DNA of 64,000 nucleotides from Haloarcula litorea (GTDB lineage Archaea > Halobacteriota > Halobacteria > Halobacteriales > Haloarculaceae). Positions within the stretch are counted from its first letter, which is position 1, and the number at the start of each line of letters is the position of its first letter. A program made the position numbers and the translations under genes. Below, piece after piece: positions 48,325-56,440 of the stretch. The DNA lies in the NCBI RefSeq assembly GCF_029338195.1, contig NZ_CP119779.1, forward strand, positions 992,001-1,056,000, given 5' to 3'. The notes beneath the pieces were generated by a model. The model was not told where the DNA came from, made no database searches, and saw only the letters and a list, made by a program, of their open reading frames with translations.

Positions 48325-49032
48325 TCACCAGTCGACTGGGTCGCGGTCCTTCCAGAGGCGGCCCGCCGGCGCGCCGGGGCGGAACCGGGAGAGCCAGACG
48401 GCGGTGTCGGCTCCCTCTTCGGGGGTTCGTGGTGCGCCGGAGCCGCCCATGTCGGTCCGCACCCAGCCCGGGTCGGCCGCGTTCGCCAGCAGCCCCCGTC
48501 CGCCGTACTCGGCGTCGAGGTACGCCGTCAGCCCGCCGACGCCGACCTTCGAGAGCCGGTAGGCGGGGTAGTCCCCGCCCATCCGCCCGCGGGTGAACCG
48601 GCCCAGTCCCGAGGACATCGTCACCACCCTGGGGCCGTCGGTGTCGAGCAACAGCGGGAGGGCGTGTCTGGTGACCAGCACCGGCCCGCGGAGGTTCACG
48701 TCGAGCGTGTGGTCGAGGTCGGCGGTCGACATCTCGTGGAGCGGCCCGGAACGGTGGAAGACGCCGGCGTTGTTGACGAGCACGTCGAGGCGGCCGGCCT
48801 CGTCGTCGATCCGGTCGACGGCGGCGGCGATCTCGGCCTCCTCGGTCACGTCGAGTTCGACCGGCCGCTGGGCCGGTGCGGTGACGTCGTCGGTGTCGCG
48901 AGCGCCGGCGTACACCGTTGCGCCGCGGTCGGCGAGGGCGGCCGCGATGCGTGCGCCGATGCCGCGGGTCGCGCCCGTGACCAGCGCCACCTGACCGTCG
49001 AGGCTGTCGTGGACCGGTGGGTCGTCGCCCAT
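48325..49032 (-). CDS. Short-chain dehydrogenase/reductase
   Basis: The 235-residue classical SDR has the cofactor motif TGATRGIG near residue 20, NNAG, the catalytic Ser in SSGLGRF and the YRLSK catalytic pair. The acidic residue that follows the second strand is not resolved, so NAD versus NADP preference is open. Substrate unknown. The start ATG at 49032 fits the family; an earlier start would add Pro-rich residues. It is divergent from the receptor-like gene at 49129. Confidence 0.88.
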   Translation of the reverse strand: MGDDPPVHDSLDGQVALVTGATRGIGARIAAALADRGATVYAGARDTDDVTAPAQRPVELDVTEEAEIAAAVDRIDDEAGRLDVLVNNAGVFHRSGPLHEMSTADLDHTLDVNLRGPVLVTRHALPLLLDTDGPRVVTMSSGLGRFTRGRMGGDYPAYRLSKVGVGGLTAYLDAEYGGRGLLANAADPGWVRTDMGGSGAPRTPEEGADTAVWLSRFRPGAPAGRLWKDRDPVDW

Positions 49033-49090
49033 ACCGGACCTGGGGTCGCCGGGCGTATGTGTGTTCGGCGGGGCCGACCGGCCGTCCAAA

Positions 49091-49114
49091 TACTTATCAT
49101 GTGACTCACGTCAC
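49091..49114 (+). promoter_or_regulatory. TATA box and dyad of the propeller-pseudokinase gene
   Basis: TACTTATC at 49091-49098 lies 31-38 nt before the ATG at 49129. Just downstream, GTGAC (49101-49105) and GTCAC (49110-49114) form a perfect dyad around TCAC. The dyad sits between TATA and start, a normal operator position. Confidence 0.45.
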
Positions 49115-49128
49115 TGTACCAGCAACGT

Positions 49129-52100
49129 ATGGACAGCGAGCGCGAGACCGGGCGTCGGCGGTTCATCGGGAGCGCCGTGGCGGGACTGGCGGGCGTCACG
49201 GGTCTCGGCGGCGGGCTGCCGGAGGCGGCGGCCGGACAGACCGAAGGGCGGGCCGCGGGCGTCGGCGAACTGTGGCGGTTCGACCGATACGGGGCTCCCG
49301 ACGCCTCGATCGAACCGGTCGTCCGCGACGGCCTCGTCTACGGGATCGGGGACGGCGTGGTGTACGCCGCCACCGCCGAGGACGGGACCGAGCGGTGGGC
49401 CACGGACACGATCGGCGAGGTACGCCGGCCGCCGGTCGTCCGCGACGGGACGGTCTACGTGGTGAGCGAGGGGCTGGCCCTCCAGGCGTTCGACGCCGAG
49501 ACCGGAGCGGTCCGCTGGACCGTCGCGATCGGCGAGCGGACCAGGACGACGGTCGCGGACGGCGGGGTCTACCTCAGCGACCGGACGACCGTCACGGCCG
49601 TCGACCCGGGCGACGGCGACGTCCGCTGGCGGGCGGACCTCTCCCAGGAGTACGGGCTCTCGGCACCTGCGGTGGCCGGGGGGCGGGTCTACGTCATCAG
49701 CGACGACGAGGAGGTGATACACGCGTTCGACAGCGCCAGCGGGGACGAGCGATGGCAGCGCGAGGTCGGGCAGGCACCGAGCGCGCTCGTCGCGGCGGCC
49801 GGGACAGTCTACGTCGGGAACGAGAACGGCGTCGCGGCGCTGGCCGCGGCCGACGGGAGCCGGCGGTGGCGTCACGAGACGCTGAACAGGACGGAGGGTC
49901 TCGAACTCGCCGGCGACGCCCTCTATCACTGGACCGACTTCGGGTTCGAGGCGCTCGACCCGGGCGACGGCGGCGTCCGCTGGCGGTGGGACGGCGACGT
50001 CGAAAGCGCGCCCGTCGCCCGCGGCGGGACGGTCTACGTGGCGGGGTTCGACACGCTGTACGCGCTGGACGCCGGCGACGGCGGCGAGCGGTGGCACCGG
50101 GAGTTCCGATACGTCGACTCGGGGCCGATCGTCGCCGACGGCCGCGTCTACGTCGAGGACAGCGGGGGCCTGTACGCCCTCGACACCGACGGCGACCTGC
50201 GCTGGTACTTCGGCGGCGGCCGGTTCGACAGGTCCTCGCGGCCGACCGTCGACGACAGGCGGCTCTACCTGACCGTCGGGGGGACCGGCATCGTGGCGAT
50301 CGGCGGCGACGGCCCGCGACTGAACGCGGCGGGGCGGGGCCAGTTGCCGCGGCTCCTCGGTGGCGTCAGCCCGACCTGGCTCGTCGGTGGCGTCGGGGGC
50401 GTCGCGGTCGGTGGCGCGGTCCTCCGGACCTTCGGCGAGTTCGGGGTCGGCACCACGGTCGGGAACGCGCTCGGCGCGTCGCCCGACGACGACTGGCAAG
50501 GCGTCCTCGAGAAGACGGCGCTGATCGGCGCGTGGATCGCGGCGTCGCTGGCGTATCTCGCCCTCGCCCTGGAGTACCGGGCTGCCATCCAGGTCACGCT
50601 CCCGGCCTACCTCGCGACCGGCCCGGCCCGCTGGCTGAGCGTCGTGGCGCTCGTCGGTGCCGGCGTGGCCGCGGTGGCCGGGACGCGGGTGCTCGCGGAC
50701 GCGTTCGACTACGACCTCGGACCGTTCCCCGAGTCGGCGGTGGTCCCCGGCGGACTGGCCGTCCTCGGGGCGCTCCTGCTCCCGCACGTGTCCGGCCTCC
50801 TCCCGTCGGGCAGCGTGTGGTTCGTCACCTTCGGCGTCGCGACCCTGGTCTGGTTGGGGGCGACGGGGGCGTTCCTCGTCTACTGGCGGAACCGCCGGTA
50901 CAGCCCGCCGTCGTACGGCGTGTTCCTGCTGTCCGTGATGGCCGTCGCCTACGTCCCGCTGCAGGCGTGGCTGTTCGTCGGGGGCGGGGCCTCGCTGACG
51001 GCGTACTACAGGGCCGCCACGGTGGCGGCGTTCGGCCACGCCGTCGCGCTCGGGTTCTGCGGTCTCGTCCTCGGGCGGCGGTTCCTGGCGGCCTGCTTCC
51101 CACGGGACGACGGCCTGCCGCTGCCGACGACGCTCGGGCAGTGGCGCGGCGGTGCCGGCGACCCCGGCAACGCGGCCGCCGTCCCCGACGCGACCCTCGA
51201 CGTCTCGCCGTCCGGGGCCGACGCCTGGACGACCGTGGACGGCGTCGCGACGCCGCCGGCGGTCGCCGGGCCGGTGGTCGTGGCCGGGACCGACGACGGC
51301 GCGGTCCGGGCGACCGACGCGACGACCGGCGAGCGCCGCTGGACGGCCGCCGTCGGCGAGGGGGCGGCGACGGCCCCCGCGGTCGGCGACGGCGTGGTGT
51401 ACGCGGCCGCGGGGACGACGCTTGCTGCGCTGGACCGCGTCGAGGGGACCGAGCGGTGGACGGCGACGCTCGACGCGCCGCCCGCGGGCGCGCCGGCCAA
51501 CGACAGCGGACGGCTGTTCCTCGCGCTCGCCGACGGCACGGTCGAGTGCCGCGACGCCGCCGACGGGGAACGACGTTGGGCGACGGCGTACAGCAGCACG
51601 ATCGCCCGTCCGCCCGCGGTCGGCGTGGGAACTGTCTACGTCGCGCGGGAGGACGGCGTCGTGGTCGCGCTAGACGCAGACGACGGGACCGAGCAGTGGG
51701 CGACCGACCTCGCGGTGACGCGCCCGACCGCGCCGACGCGCGTCGGCGACACCGTCTACGTCGCCGACGGCGACGGCTACCTCCACGCGCTGTCGGCGGC
51801 AGACGGCGACCACCGCTGGCGGCTGGAGACGGGGACCGACCCCCTGGCCCGCCTCGCCGCGACGAAGGAGGCGGTGTTCGTCGCCGGGTCGGGCGGCCGC
51901 GTCGCCGCGGTGGGTCCCGACGGGAGCGGACTGGGCGTCCACGAGACCGACACGCTGGTCGCCCCGCCGGTCGTCGTCGGGGAGACGCTCTACCTCCCGA
52001 CCGGGCGCGCGCTGCGTGCCCTCGACGCCCGGAGCGGTGAGACCGACTGGTCGCTGCCGACGGACGGCGTCGCGACCGGTCTCGCCCCGACGACCGGCGC

Positions 52101-52995
52101 GCTGTATCTCGGCACCGACGCCGGCCTGCGGGCGTTCCCCGCCGGCGAGACGGTCGAGCAGTGGGGTGCCCGCGTCGCGGACGACGAACCGGCCGCCGGG
52201 GACGAGGCGGTCGAGACGGCGGCCCCGGACACCCCGGCCGGCCGGTTCGCCGGCGGCTGCGACGCGGTGACGGCCGTCGAGTCGGTCGACGAGTCCGGCC
52301 CGATCCACGTCTACGGCGGGCGACTCGCCGACGAGGACCGGCGCGTCGCGGTGCTGGTCCTGGCACCCGGGGCCGACGACGCCGCGGCGGCGTTCACGCG
52401 GGCCGTCGAGCGCTGGGCCGGGATCAGTCACAACCCCCACGTCGTCACCGTCTACGACTCCGGCCGGACCCCGCGACCGTGGGCCGCCGTCGAGACGGGC
52501 GATCCCCTCTCGGAGACCGACGACGTGGCCGCCCCGCTGGCCGTCCTCGACGGTGTCGTCGAGGGGCTGAACACGGCCGGCCTGTACAACGTCTCCCACG
52601 GGACCGTCGCCCCCGAGACGGTCGTCCTCGACGACTCGGCCGACGAGACCGTGGCGATGCTGCGCGACTGGGGCCTCTCGCGGGCCGTGGCGGGCGAGCC
52701 GCCGGTGACGCCGTACACCGCCCCCGAGCAGCTCGACGGCGGGACGGCGGCGACGACCGACGTCTACCGGACCGCGCTGGTGGCGTACCGGCTGCTGACG
52801 GGACGGGACCCGTTCGCGGGGGCCGACGACCTCGAAGCGGCGATCCGCGACGGCTCCCTCGTGGCCCCGTCGACGGCCGCCGACGTGCCCGAGGCCGTCG
52901 ACCGCGTCGTCGGTCGAGCGACGGCGACCGAGCCCGGCGAGCGGTACGACTCCCCGACCGACTTTCGGGACGCGCTCCGGGCGGCGCTGGACTGA
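49129..52995 (+). CDS. Tat-exported beta-propeller, multi-helix membrane and pseudokinase protein
   Basis: The 1288-residue protein begins with a twin-arginine signal (RRRFIGSAVAGLAG). Residues about 45-390 are PQQ/BamB-like propeller repeats (many of the form LDAxDGxxxWR). Residues about 395-650 have roughly seven hydrophobic segments. A second propeller covers about 685-1020 (SGETDWSLPT and similar). Residues about 1034-1285 resemble a Ser/Thr kinase with YTAPEQLDGG and DVYRTALVAYRLLTGRDPF. Kinase catalysis is unlikely: VAVLVL has Leu1076 at the ATP-lysine position and HGT (His1157) stands for HRD, although DWG (Asp1180) remains. With the first propeller outside and an odd number of helices, the second propeller and pseudokinase would be cytoplasmic, as in a receptor. 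Ligand unknown. Confidence 0.75.
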   Translation: MDSERETGRRRFIGSAVAGLAGVTGLGGGLPEAAAGQTEGRAAGVGELWRFDRYGAPDASIEPVVRDGLVYGIGDGVVYAATAEDGTERWATDTIGEVRRPPVVRDGTVYVVSEGLALQAFDAETGAVRWTVAIGERTRTTVADGGVYLSDRTTVTAVDPGDGDVRWRADLSQEYGLSAPAVAGGRVYVISDDEEVIHAFDSASGDERWQREVGQAPSALVAAAGTVYVGNENGVAALAAADGSRRWRHETLNRTEGLELAGDALYHWTDFGFEALDPGDGGVRWRWDGDVESAPVARGGTVYVAGFDTLYALDAGDGGERWHREFRYVDSGPIVADGRVYVEDSGGLYALDTDGDLRWYFGGGRFDRSSRPTVDDRRLYLTVGGTGIVAIGGDGPRLNAAGRGQLPRLLGGVSPTWLVGGVGGVAVGGAVLRTFGEFGVGTTVGNALGASPDDDWQGVLEKTALIGAWIAASLAYLALALEYRAAIQVTLPAYLATGPARWLSVVALVGAGVAAVAGTRVLADAFDYDLGPFPESAVVPGGLAVLGALLLPHVSGLLPSGSVWFVTFGVATLVWLGATGAFLVYWRNRRYSPPSYGVFLLSVMAVAYVPLQAWLFVGGGASLTAYYRAATVAAFGHAVALGFCGLVLGRRFLAACFPRDDGLPLPTTLGQWRGGAGDPGNAAAVPDATLDVSPSGADAWTTVDGVATPPAVAGPVVVAGTDDGAVRATDATTGERRWTAAVGEGAATAPAVGDGVVYAAAGTTLAALDRVEGTERWTATLDAPPAGAPANDSGRLFLALADGTVECRDAADGERRWATAYSSTIARPPAVGVGTVYVAREDGVVVALDADDGTEQWATDLAVTRPTAPTRVGDTVYVADGDGYLHALSAADGDHRWRLETGTDPLARLAATKEAVFVAGSGGRVAAVGPDGSGLGVHETDTLVAPPVVVGETLYLPTGRALRALDARSGETDWSLPTDGVATGLAPTTGALYLGTDAGLRAFPAGETVEQWGARVADDEPAAGDEAVETAAPDTPAGRFAGGCDAVTAVESVDESGPIHVYGGRLADEDRRVAVLVLAPGADDAAAAFTRAVERWAGISHNPHVVTVYDSGRTPRPWAAVETGDPLSETDDVAAPLAVLDGVVEGLNTAGLYNVSHGTVAPETVVLDDSADETVAMLRDWGLSRAVAGEPPVTPYTAPEQLDGGTAATTDVYRTALVAYRLLTGRDPFAGADDLEAAIRDGSLVAPSTAADVPEAVDRVVGRATATEPGERYDSPTDFRDALRAALD

Positions 52996-53017
52996 GACGG
53001 ACGGTCCGGGCGGGCGG

Positions 53018-54205
53018 TCACTCCCCGGGCCGCGCGAACAGGTCGGTCACCCGGTCGGCTTCCCCGACCAGGACGGAGCCGACGACGCTCATCACCAGCA
53101 CGTAGCCGACGGTAAACGCCGGCAGGACGCCGCCGAGGCGGCCGGTCCCCACCTCGACGGCCAGCGCCACGAGCACCAGCGAGAACTCCCCGCGCGGGAC
53201 CAGCGCGAGGCCGACCCGCAGCGAGCGCCGTCGGTCCAGGCCGTAGACGCGCCCGGAGAGGACGCCGCCGACCAGTTTTCCCAGCGTCGTCAGGCCGACG
53301 GCGACGGCCAGCAGGCCCAGCACGCCAGCGACGAGGGTCACGTCGGTCGCCAGCCCGATGGCGAAGAAGAAGACGGCGGCGAAGAGGTCCCGGGCGGGCG
53401 CGACGACGTGTTCGATGCGCTCGACGTGGCTGGTCTGGCTCAGGCCGGTCCCGAGGAAGAAGGCGGCGACGGCCTCGCTGACCCCCAGGGCCAGCGCCGC
53501 ACCGGCGACGACGGTGGTGACCCCGACCACCCGCAGGACGAACTGCTCGTCGGAGTCGGTGTCGAACGCCCGCTCGAAGAGGCCGGCTCCGTACCACGCG
53601 ACCCCCGCCAGCGCCCCGAGGAAGGCGAAGGCGGTGCCGACGGAGACGGCGGCCGACCGGAGCCCGCCCCCGCCGGTGACGGCCGCAAGCAGCGCGAGGT
53701 AGACGGCGATGAGGAGGTCCTCGAAGACGAGCGTCCCGAGGATGGGGTCGCTCTCGTCGTTGGCGATCCAGCCGGTCTCGATGAGCGACTTCGTGACCAC
53801 GGCCGACGAGGAGATGTAGACGACGCCGGCGAGAAACAGCGTCTCGACGAGCGTCCACCCGAAGGCGACCCCGATGGCCAGGCCGAGCCCGAAGTTCAGG
53901 GCGAAGTCGACGACGCCGACGGCGGTGATCTTCCGGCGGTCCCGCAGCAACTGGTCGACGCTGAACTCCAGCCCGAGGAAGAAGAGGAGGAAGACCACGC
54001 CCAGTTCCGCCAGCACGTCGACGAACTCCCGGTCGCCGACCAGTGCCGTCGAGAGGCCGAGCCACTCGGTCGGGGCGTTGGGCCCCAGCAGGACGCCCGC
54101 GAGGATGTACGCGGGGATGACCGACAGGCCGACCCGGCGGGCCAGCAGGCCGGCGGCGGCCAGGCCGGCGACGGCGACGCCCAGTTCGAGGAGGAGCTCA
54201 GCCAT
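53018..54205 (-). CDS. Cation:proton antiporter, CPA2 (KefB/KhtU) type
   Basis: The 395-residue membrane antiporter has about 12 helices and exchanges K+ or Na+ for H+. It begins LELGVAVAGLAAAGLLARRVGL and has the family segments PAYILAGVLLGP, LFLGLEFSVDQLL and the conserved Asp region of the Na+/H+ exchanger domain. It ends soon after the last helix without a TrkA-N domain. The preceding gene supplies a TrkA-C regulator and overlaps its start by 8 nt, matching the KhtT-KhtU arrangement of bacteria. K+ efflux under alkaline or cation stress is likely. Confidence 0.9.
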   Translation of the reverse strand: MAELLLELGVAVAGLAAAGLLARRVGLSVIPAYILAGVLLGPNAPTEWLGLSTALVGDREFVDVLAELGVVFLLFFLGLEFSVDQLLRDRRKITAVGVVDFALNFGLGLAIGVAFGWTLVETLFLAGVVYISSSAVVTKSLIETGWIANDESDPILGTLVFEDLLIAVYLALLAAVTGGGGLRSAAVSVGTAFAFLGALAGVAWYGAGLFERAFDTDSDEQFVLRVVGVTTVVAGAALALGVSEAVAAFFLGTGLSQTSHVERIEHVVAPARDLFAAVFFFAIGLATDVTLVAGVLGLLAVAVGLTTLGKLVGGVLSGRVYGLDRRRSLRVGLALVPRGEFSLVLVALAVEVGTGRLGGVLPAFTVGYVLVMSVVGSVLVGEADRVTDLFARPGE

Positions 54206-54686
54206 CCTCGGGGGCGACGAGTGCTTCGACGGCCGCCTGCTCGTCGCGGGTCCCCAGGGTGACGAGGATGTCCCCGGCTGCGATCGTGTCGTCGGGGCTG
54301 GGGTTGGGGATCGTCTCGGCCCCGCGCTGGATGGCGATGACGGAGACGCCGGTCTGCTGGCGCAGCTTCGCCCCCGAGAGGGTCCGCCCGGCGACCGGCG
54401 AGTCGGGGTTGACGTCCAGCCACTCGATGATGGCGTCGCCCAGCGGCACGTCCACCGAGTCGGTCTCGACCGGCTGGAAGTACGCCCCCTGGAGGATGGC
54501 CCCGACCTTCCGGGCGCGGTCCCCCGAGAGGCTGAACAGGCGCTGGGCGTCCGCGTCCGGGCCGTCCTTGTGGAACACCTCGCGCTTGCCGTCGTGGTGG
54601 ACGAGGACGACGAGGCGCTGGTCGCCGTCCAGTTCCACCTCGAACTTCTTGCCGACGCCCGGGACGTCGGTCTCGTAGACGGTCAT
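54198..54686 (-). CDS. TrkA-C (RCK_C) regulatory subunit of the antiporter
   Basis: The 162-residue cytoplasmic protein has an N-terminal 70 residues (VYETDVPGVGKKFEVELDGD) of KhtT type and a TrkA-C domain at about 85-155 (LRQQTGVSVIAIQRGAE, then DDTIAAGDILVTLG). Such proteins gate the KhtU antiporter by binding a nucleotide or ion. It overlaps the antiporter start by 8 nt on the same strand. The ATG at 54686 is the homologous start. Confidence 0.88.
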   Translation of the reverse strand: MTVYETDVPGVGKKFEVELDGDQRLVVLVHHDGKREVFHKDGPDADAQRLFSLSGDRARKVGAILQGAYFQPVETDSVDVPLGDAIIEWLDVNPDSPVAGRTLSGAKLRQQTGVSVIAIQRGAETIPNPSPDDTIAAGDILVTLGTRDEQAAVEALVAPEDG

Positions 54687-54804
54687 ACGGGGAGCCACGT
54701 GGGGCGTACACATAGCGGTCGGGGTGGCCCCGCTGCGAGCCATCCGTCGGCAGCCCGCCGCTCCGAGGCGACGCATCTTAGACCCCGAACCGCCAATCAC
54801 GGGT

Positions 54805-55089
54805 ATGGTCGACCGCATCCTGAAGGTCAACGCGTACACGACGTTCGACCTGCTCGACGGCGAGGTGGAGGGACACGGCTTCTCGGAGGAGGCGCTGGCG
54901 GTGCTGAACGTCACCGCGCCCCGCGAGGACCCCGACCACGTCGAACTGCAACTGGAACTGGACAACACCCAACTCGAGGAGGTCCGGCCCCACGCCGAGC
55001 GGGTCACGCTCTCGGCCGACCAGGCCCGGGAACTGGCCGGGGAGCTGGAGAAGTACGCCGACAGGGTCGAGGCCGCACAGACGGAGTGA
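54805..55089 (+). CDS. DUF6360-like small protein
   Basis: The 94-residue acidic protein begins MVDRILKVNAYTTFDLLDGE, a pattern I recall from the haloarchaeal DUF6360 family, and continues NVTAPREDPDHVELQLELDN to a helical C-terminus (SADQARELAGELEKYADRV). No function is known. The ATG at 54805 is preferred over longer frames because homology and acidic composition begin there. It is a monocistronic plus-strand gene. Confidence 0.7.
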   Translation: MVDRILKVNAYTTFDLLDGEVEGHGFSEEALAVLNVTAPREDPDHVELQLELDNTQLEEVRPHAERVTLSADQARELAGELEKYADRVEAAQTE

Positions 55090-55165
55090 GCGCCCGCCGA
55101 CGCGGGAGCGGCAACGCCTGAACGAACCGAGGGTTCTTTGTCGTGTGGTCACGTACCACGCTCCG

Positions 55166-55465
55166 ATGTCCACGGACTCGCCCGGCAACCCCGCGGCGCG
55201 GGAACTGGGGTACTGCCCGTGCTGTGGCTACCGGACGCTCCCGAAAGCCCCGCCGGGGTCCTACGAGGTCTGTCCCGTCTGTGGCTGGCTGGACGACCCC
55301 CACCAGTTCGGCGACGTCGACTACGTCAGCGACACGAACCACGTCTCGCTCGCGACGGCCCGCGAGAACGTCCGGGAGTACGGGGCCGCCACCCCCGACC
55401 AGGTCGAGGAGTGTGTCGCCCCCGACGAGTTCGACCGGGACCCGAACTGGCCCTACGACGGCTGA
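55166..55465 (+). CDS. CPCC family cysteine-rich protein
   Basis: The 99-residue protein has a CPCC-type zinc motif (YCPCCGYRTLPKAPP), then YEVCPVCGWLDDPHQF. These four Cys form one zinc ribbon. The remainder (VSLATARENVREYGA) is helical. The family occurs in bacteria and haloarchaea with no known role. The ATG at 55166 fits the family start, seven codons after an earlier possible one. Confidence 0.82.
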   Translation: MSTDSPGNPAARELGYCPCCGYRTLPKAPPGSYEVCPVCGWLDDPHQFGDVDYVSDTNHVSLATARENVREYGAATPDQVEECVAPDEFDRDPNWPYDG

Positions 55466-55503
55466 GCCGCGCACGGCCGGTGGTCCGGCGGGCGACGGCG
55501 TGG

Positions 55504-56358
55504 CTACCCCGCGAGCGAGATGTCGAGGTACAGCATCACGACCGTCCCGGCCATCAGCCCCAGCGTCGCCACCCGCTCGTAACCGCGGCGGTGGGTCTCG
55601 GGCACGATCTCGTCGGAGATGACGAACAGCATCGCCCCGGCGGCAAAGCCCATCGCGTAGGGCAGCAGGGGTTCGACGAGCGTGACGGCGACCGCGCCGA
55701 GGATCGCCAGCGGGATCTCGACGATCCCGGCCCGCACGCCGGCGACGACGGCGTAGAACCGCCGGTCGAGGCCGGCGTTGATGGCGGCGACGGACACCGC
55801 CAGCCCCTCCGGGACGTTCTGGATCCCGATGGCCAGCATCAGCGCGACGGCCCCGCCCAGTTGCCCCGGATCCGTCGCCGCCGCCCCGAAGCCGACGCCG
55901 ACCGCCAGCCCCTCGGGCATGTTGTGGAGCGTGATCGCGAGGACGAACAGGACGACGCCGGCGAGGCGCTCGTCGCTGACCGGCAGCGTCTCCCCCGGCT
56001 CGGCGGCGTCCTCGCGCCGGCGGCCGGTCAGGAGGTAGTGGGCGTGCGGGAGGAAGCGGTCGGCCTGGTCGAGAAAGAGCGCCCCGAGCGCGACGCCGAA
56101 CAGCGTCGGTAGCGGGTCCCCGCCGGAGTACTCCTCGATGCCGGGGATGATGAGGCTCGTGAACGCCGCCGCCAGCATCACGCCCGCGGCGAAGCCCAGC
56201 GCCCCGTCCAGCGCCCGCTCGGAGGGGTCCCGCCAGACGAACACCAGCGACGCGCCCAGCAGATTGAGCCCGGCGATGACGACGCCCCCGACCAGGCCAG
56301 CCACCAGCGGATCCGTCCCGACGGTCGCCCGGAACAGATCGACCAATCCTGCCTGCAT
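55504..56358 (-). CDS. ZIP family metal transporter
   Basis: The 284-residue transporter has about eight helices and imports zinc or other divalent metals. The paired metal motifs LHNMPEGLAVG and IQNVPEGLAVS are intact. A cytoplasmic loop near residue 120 (LLTGRRREDAAEPGETLP) has only a couple of His. The ATG at 56358 is the family start; longer frames are Arg-rich. It is divergent from the arylsulfotransferase-like gene. Confidence 0.93.
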   Translation of the reverse strand: MQAGLVDLFRATVGTDPLVAGLVGGVVIAGLNLLGASLVFVWRDPSERALDGALGFAAGVMLAAAFTSLIIPGIEEYSGGDPLPTLFGVALGALFLDQADRFLPHAHYLLTGRRREDAAEPGETLPVSDERLAGVVLFVLAITLHNMPEGLAVGVGFGAAATDPGQLGGAVALMLAIGIQNVPEGLAVSVAAINAGLDRRFYAVVAGVRAGIVEIPLAILGAVAVTLVEPLLPYAMGFAAGAMLFVISDEIVPETHRRGYERVATLGLMAGTVVMLYLDISLAG

Positions 56359-56440
56359 ACCCCCCAGTGTACGGCGCGCCCGCTTGTAGCTACCGCCGGC
56401 CCGGAAGGCTTTTGCCCGCCGTCGGCGGAGTCGTGAGTCG

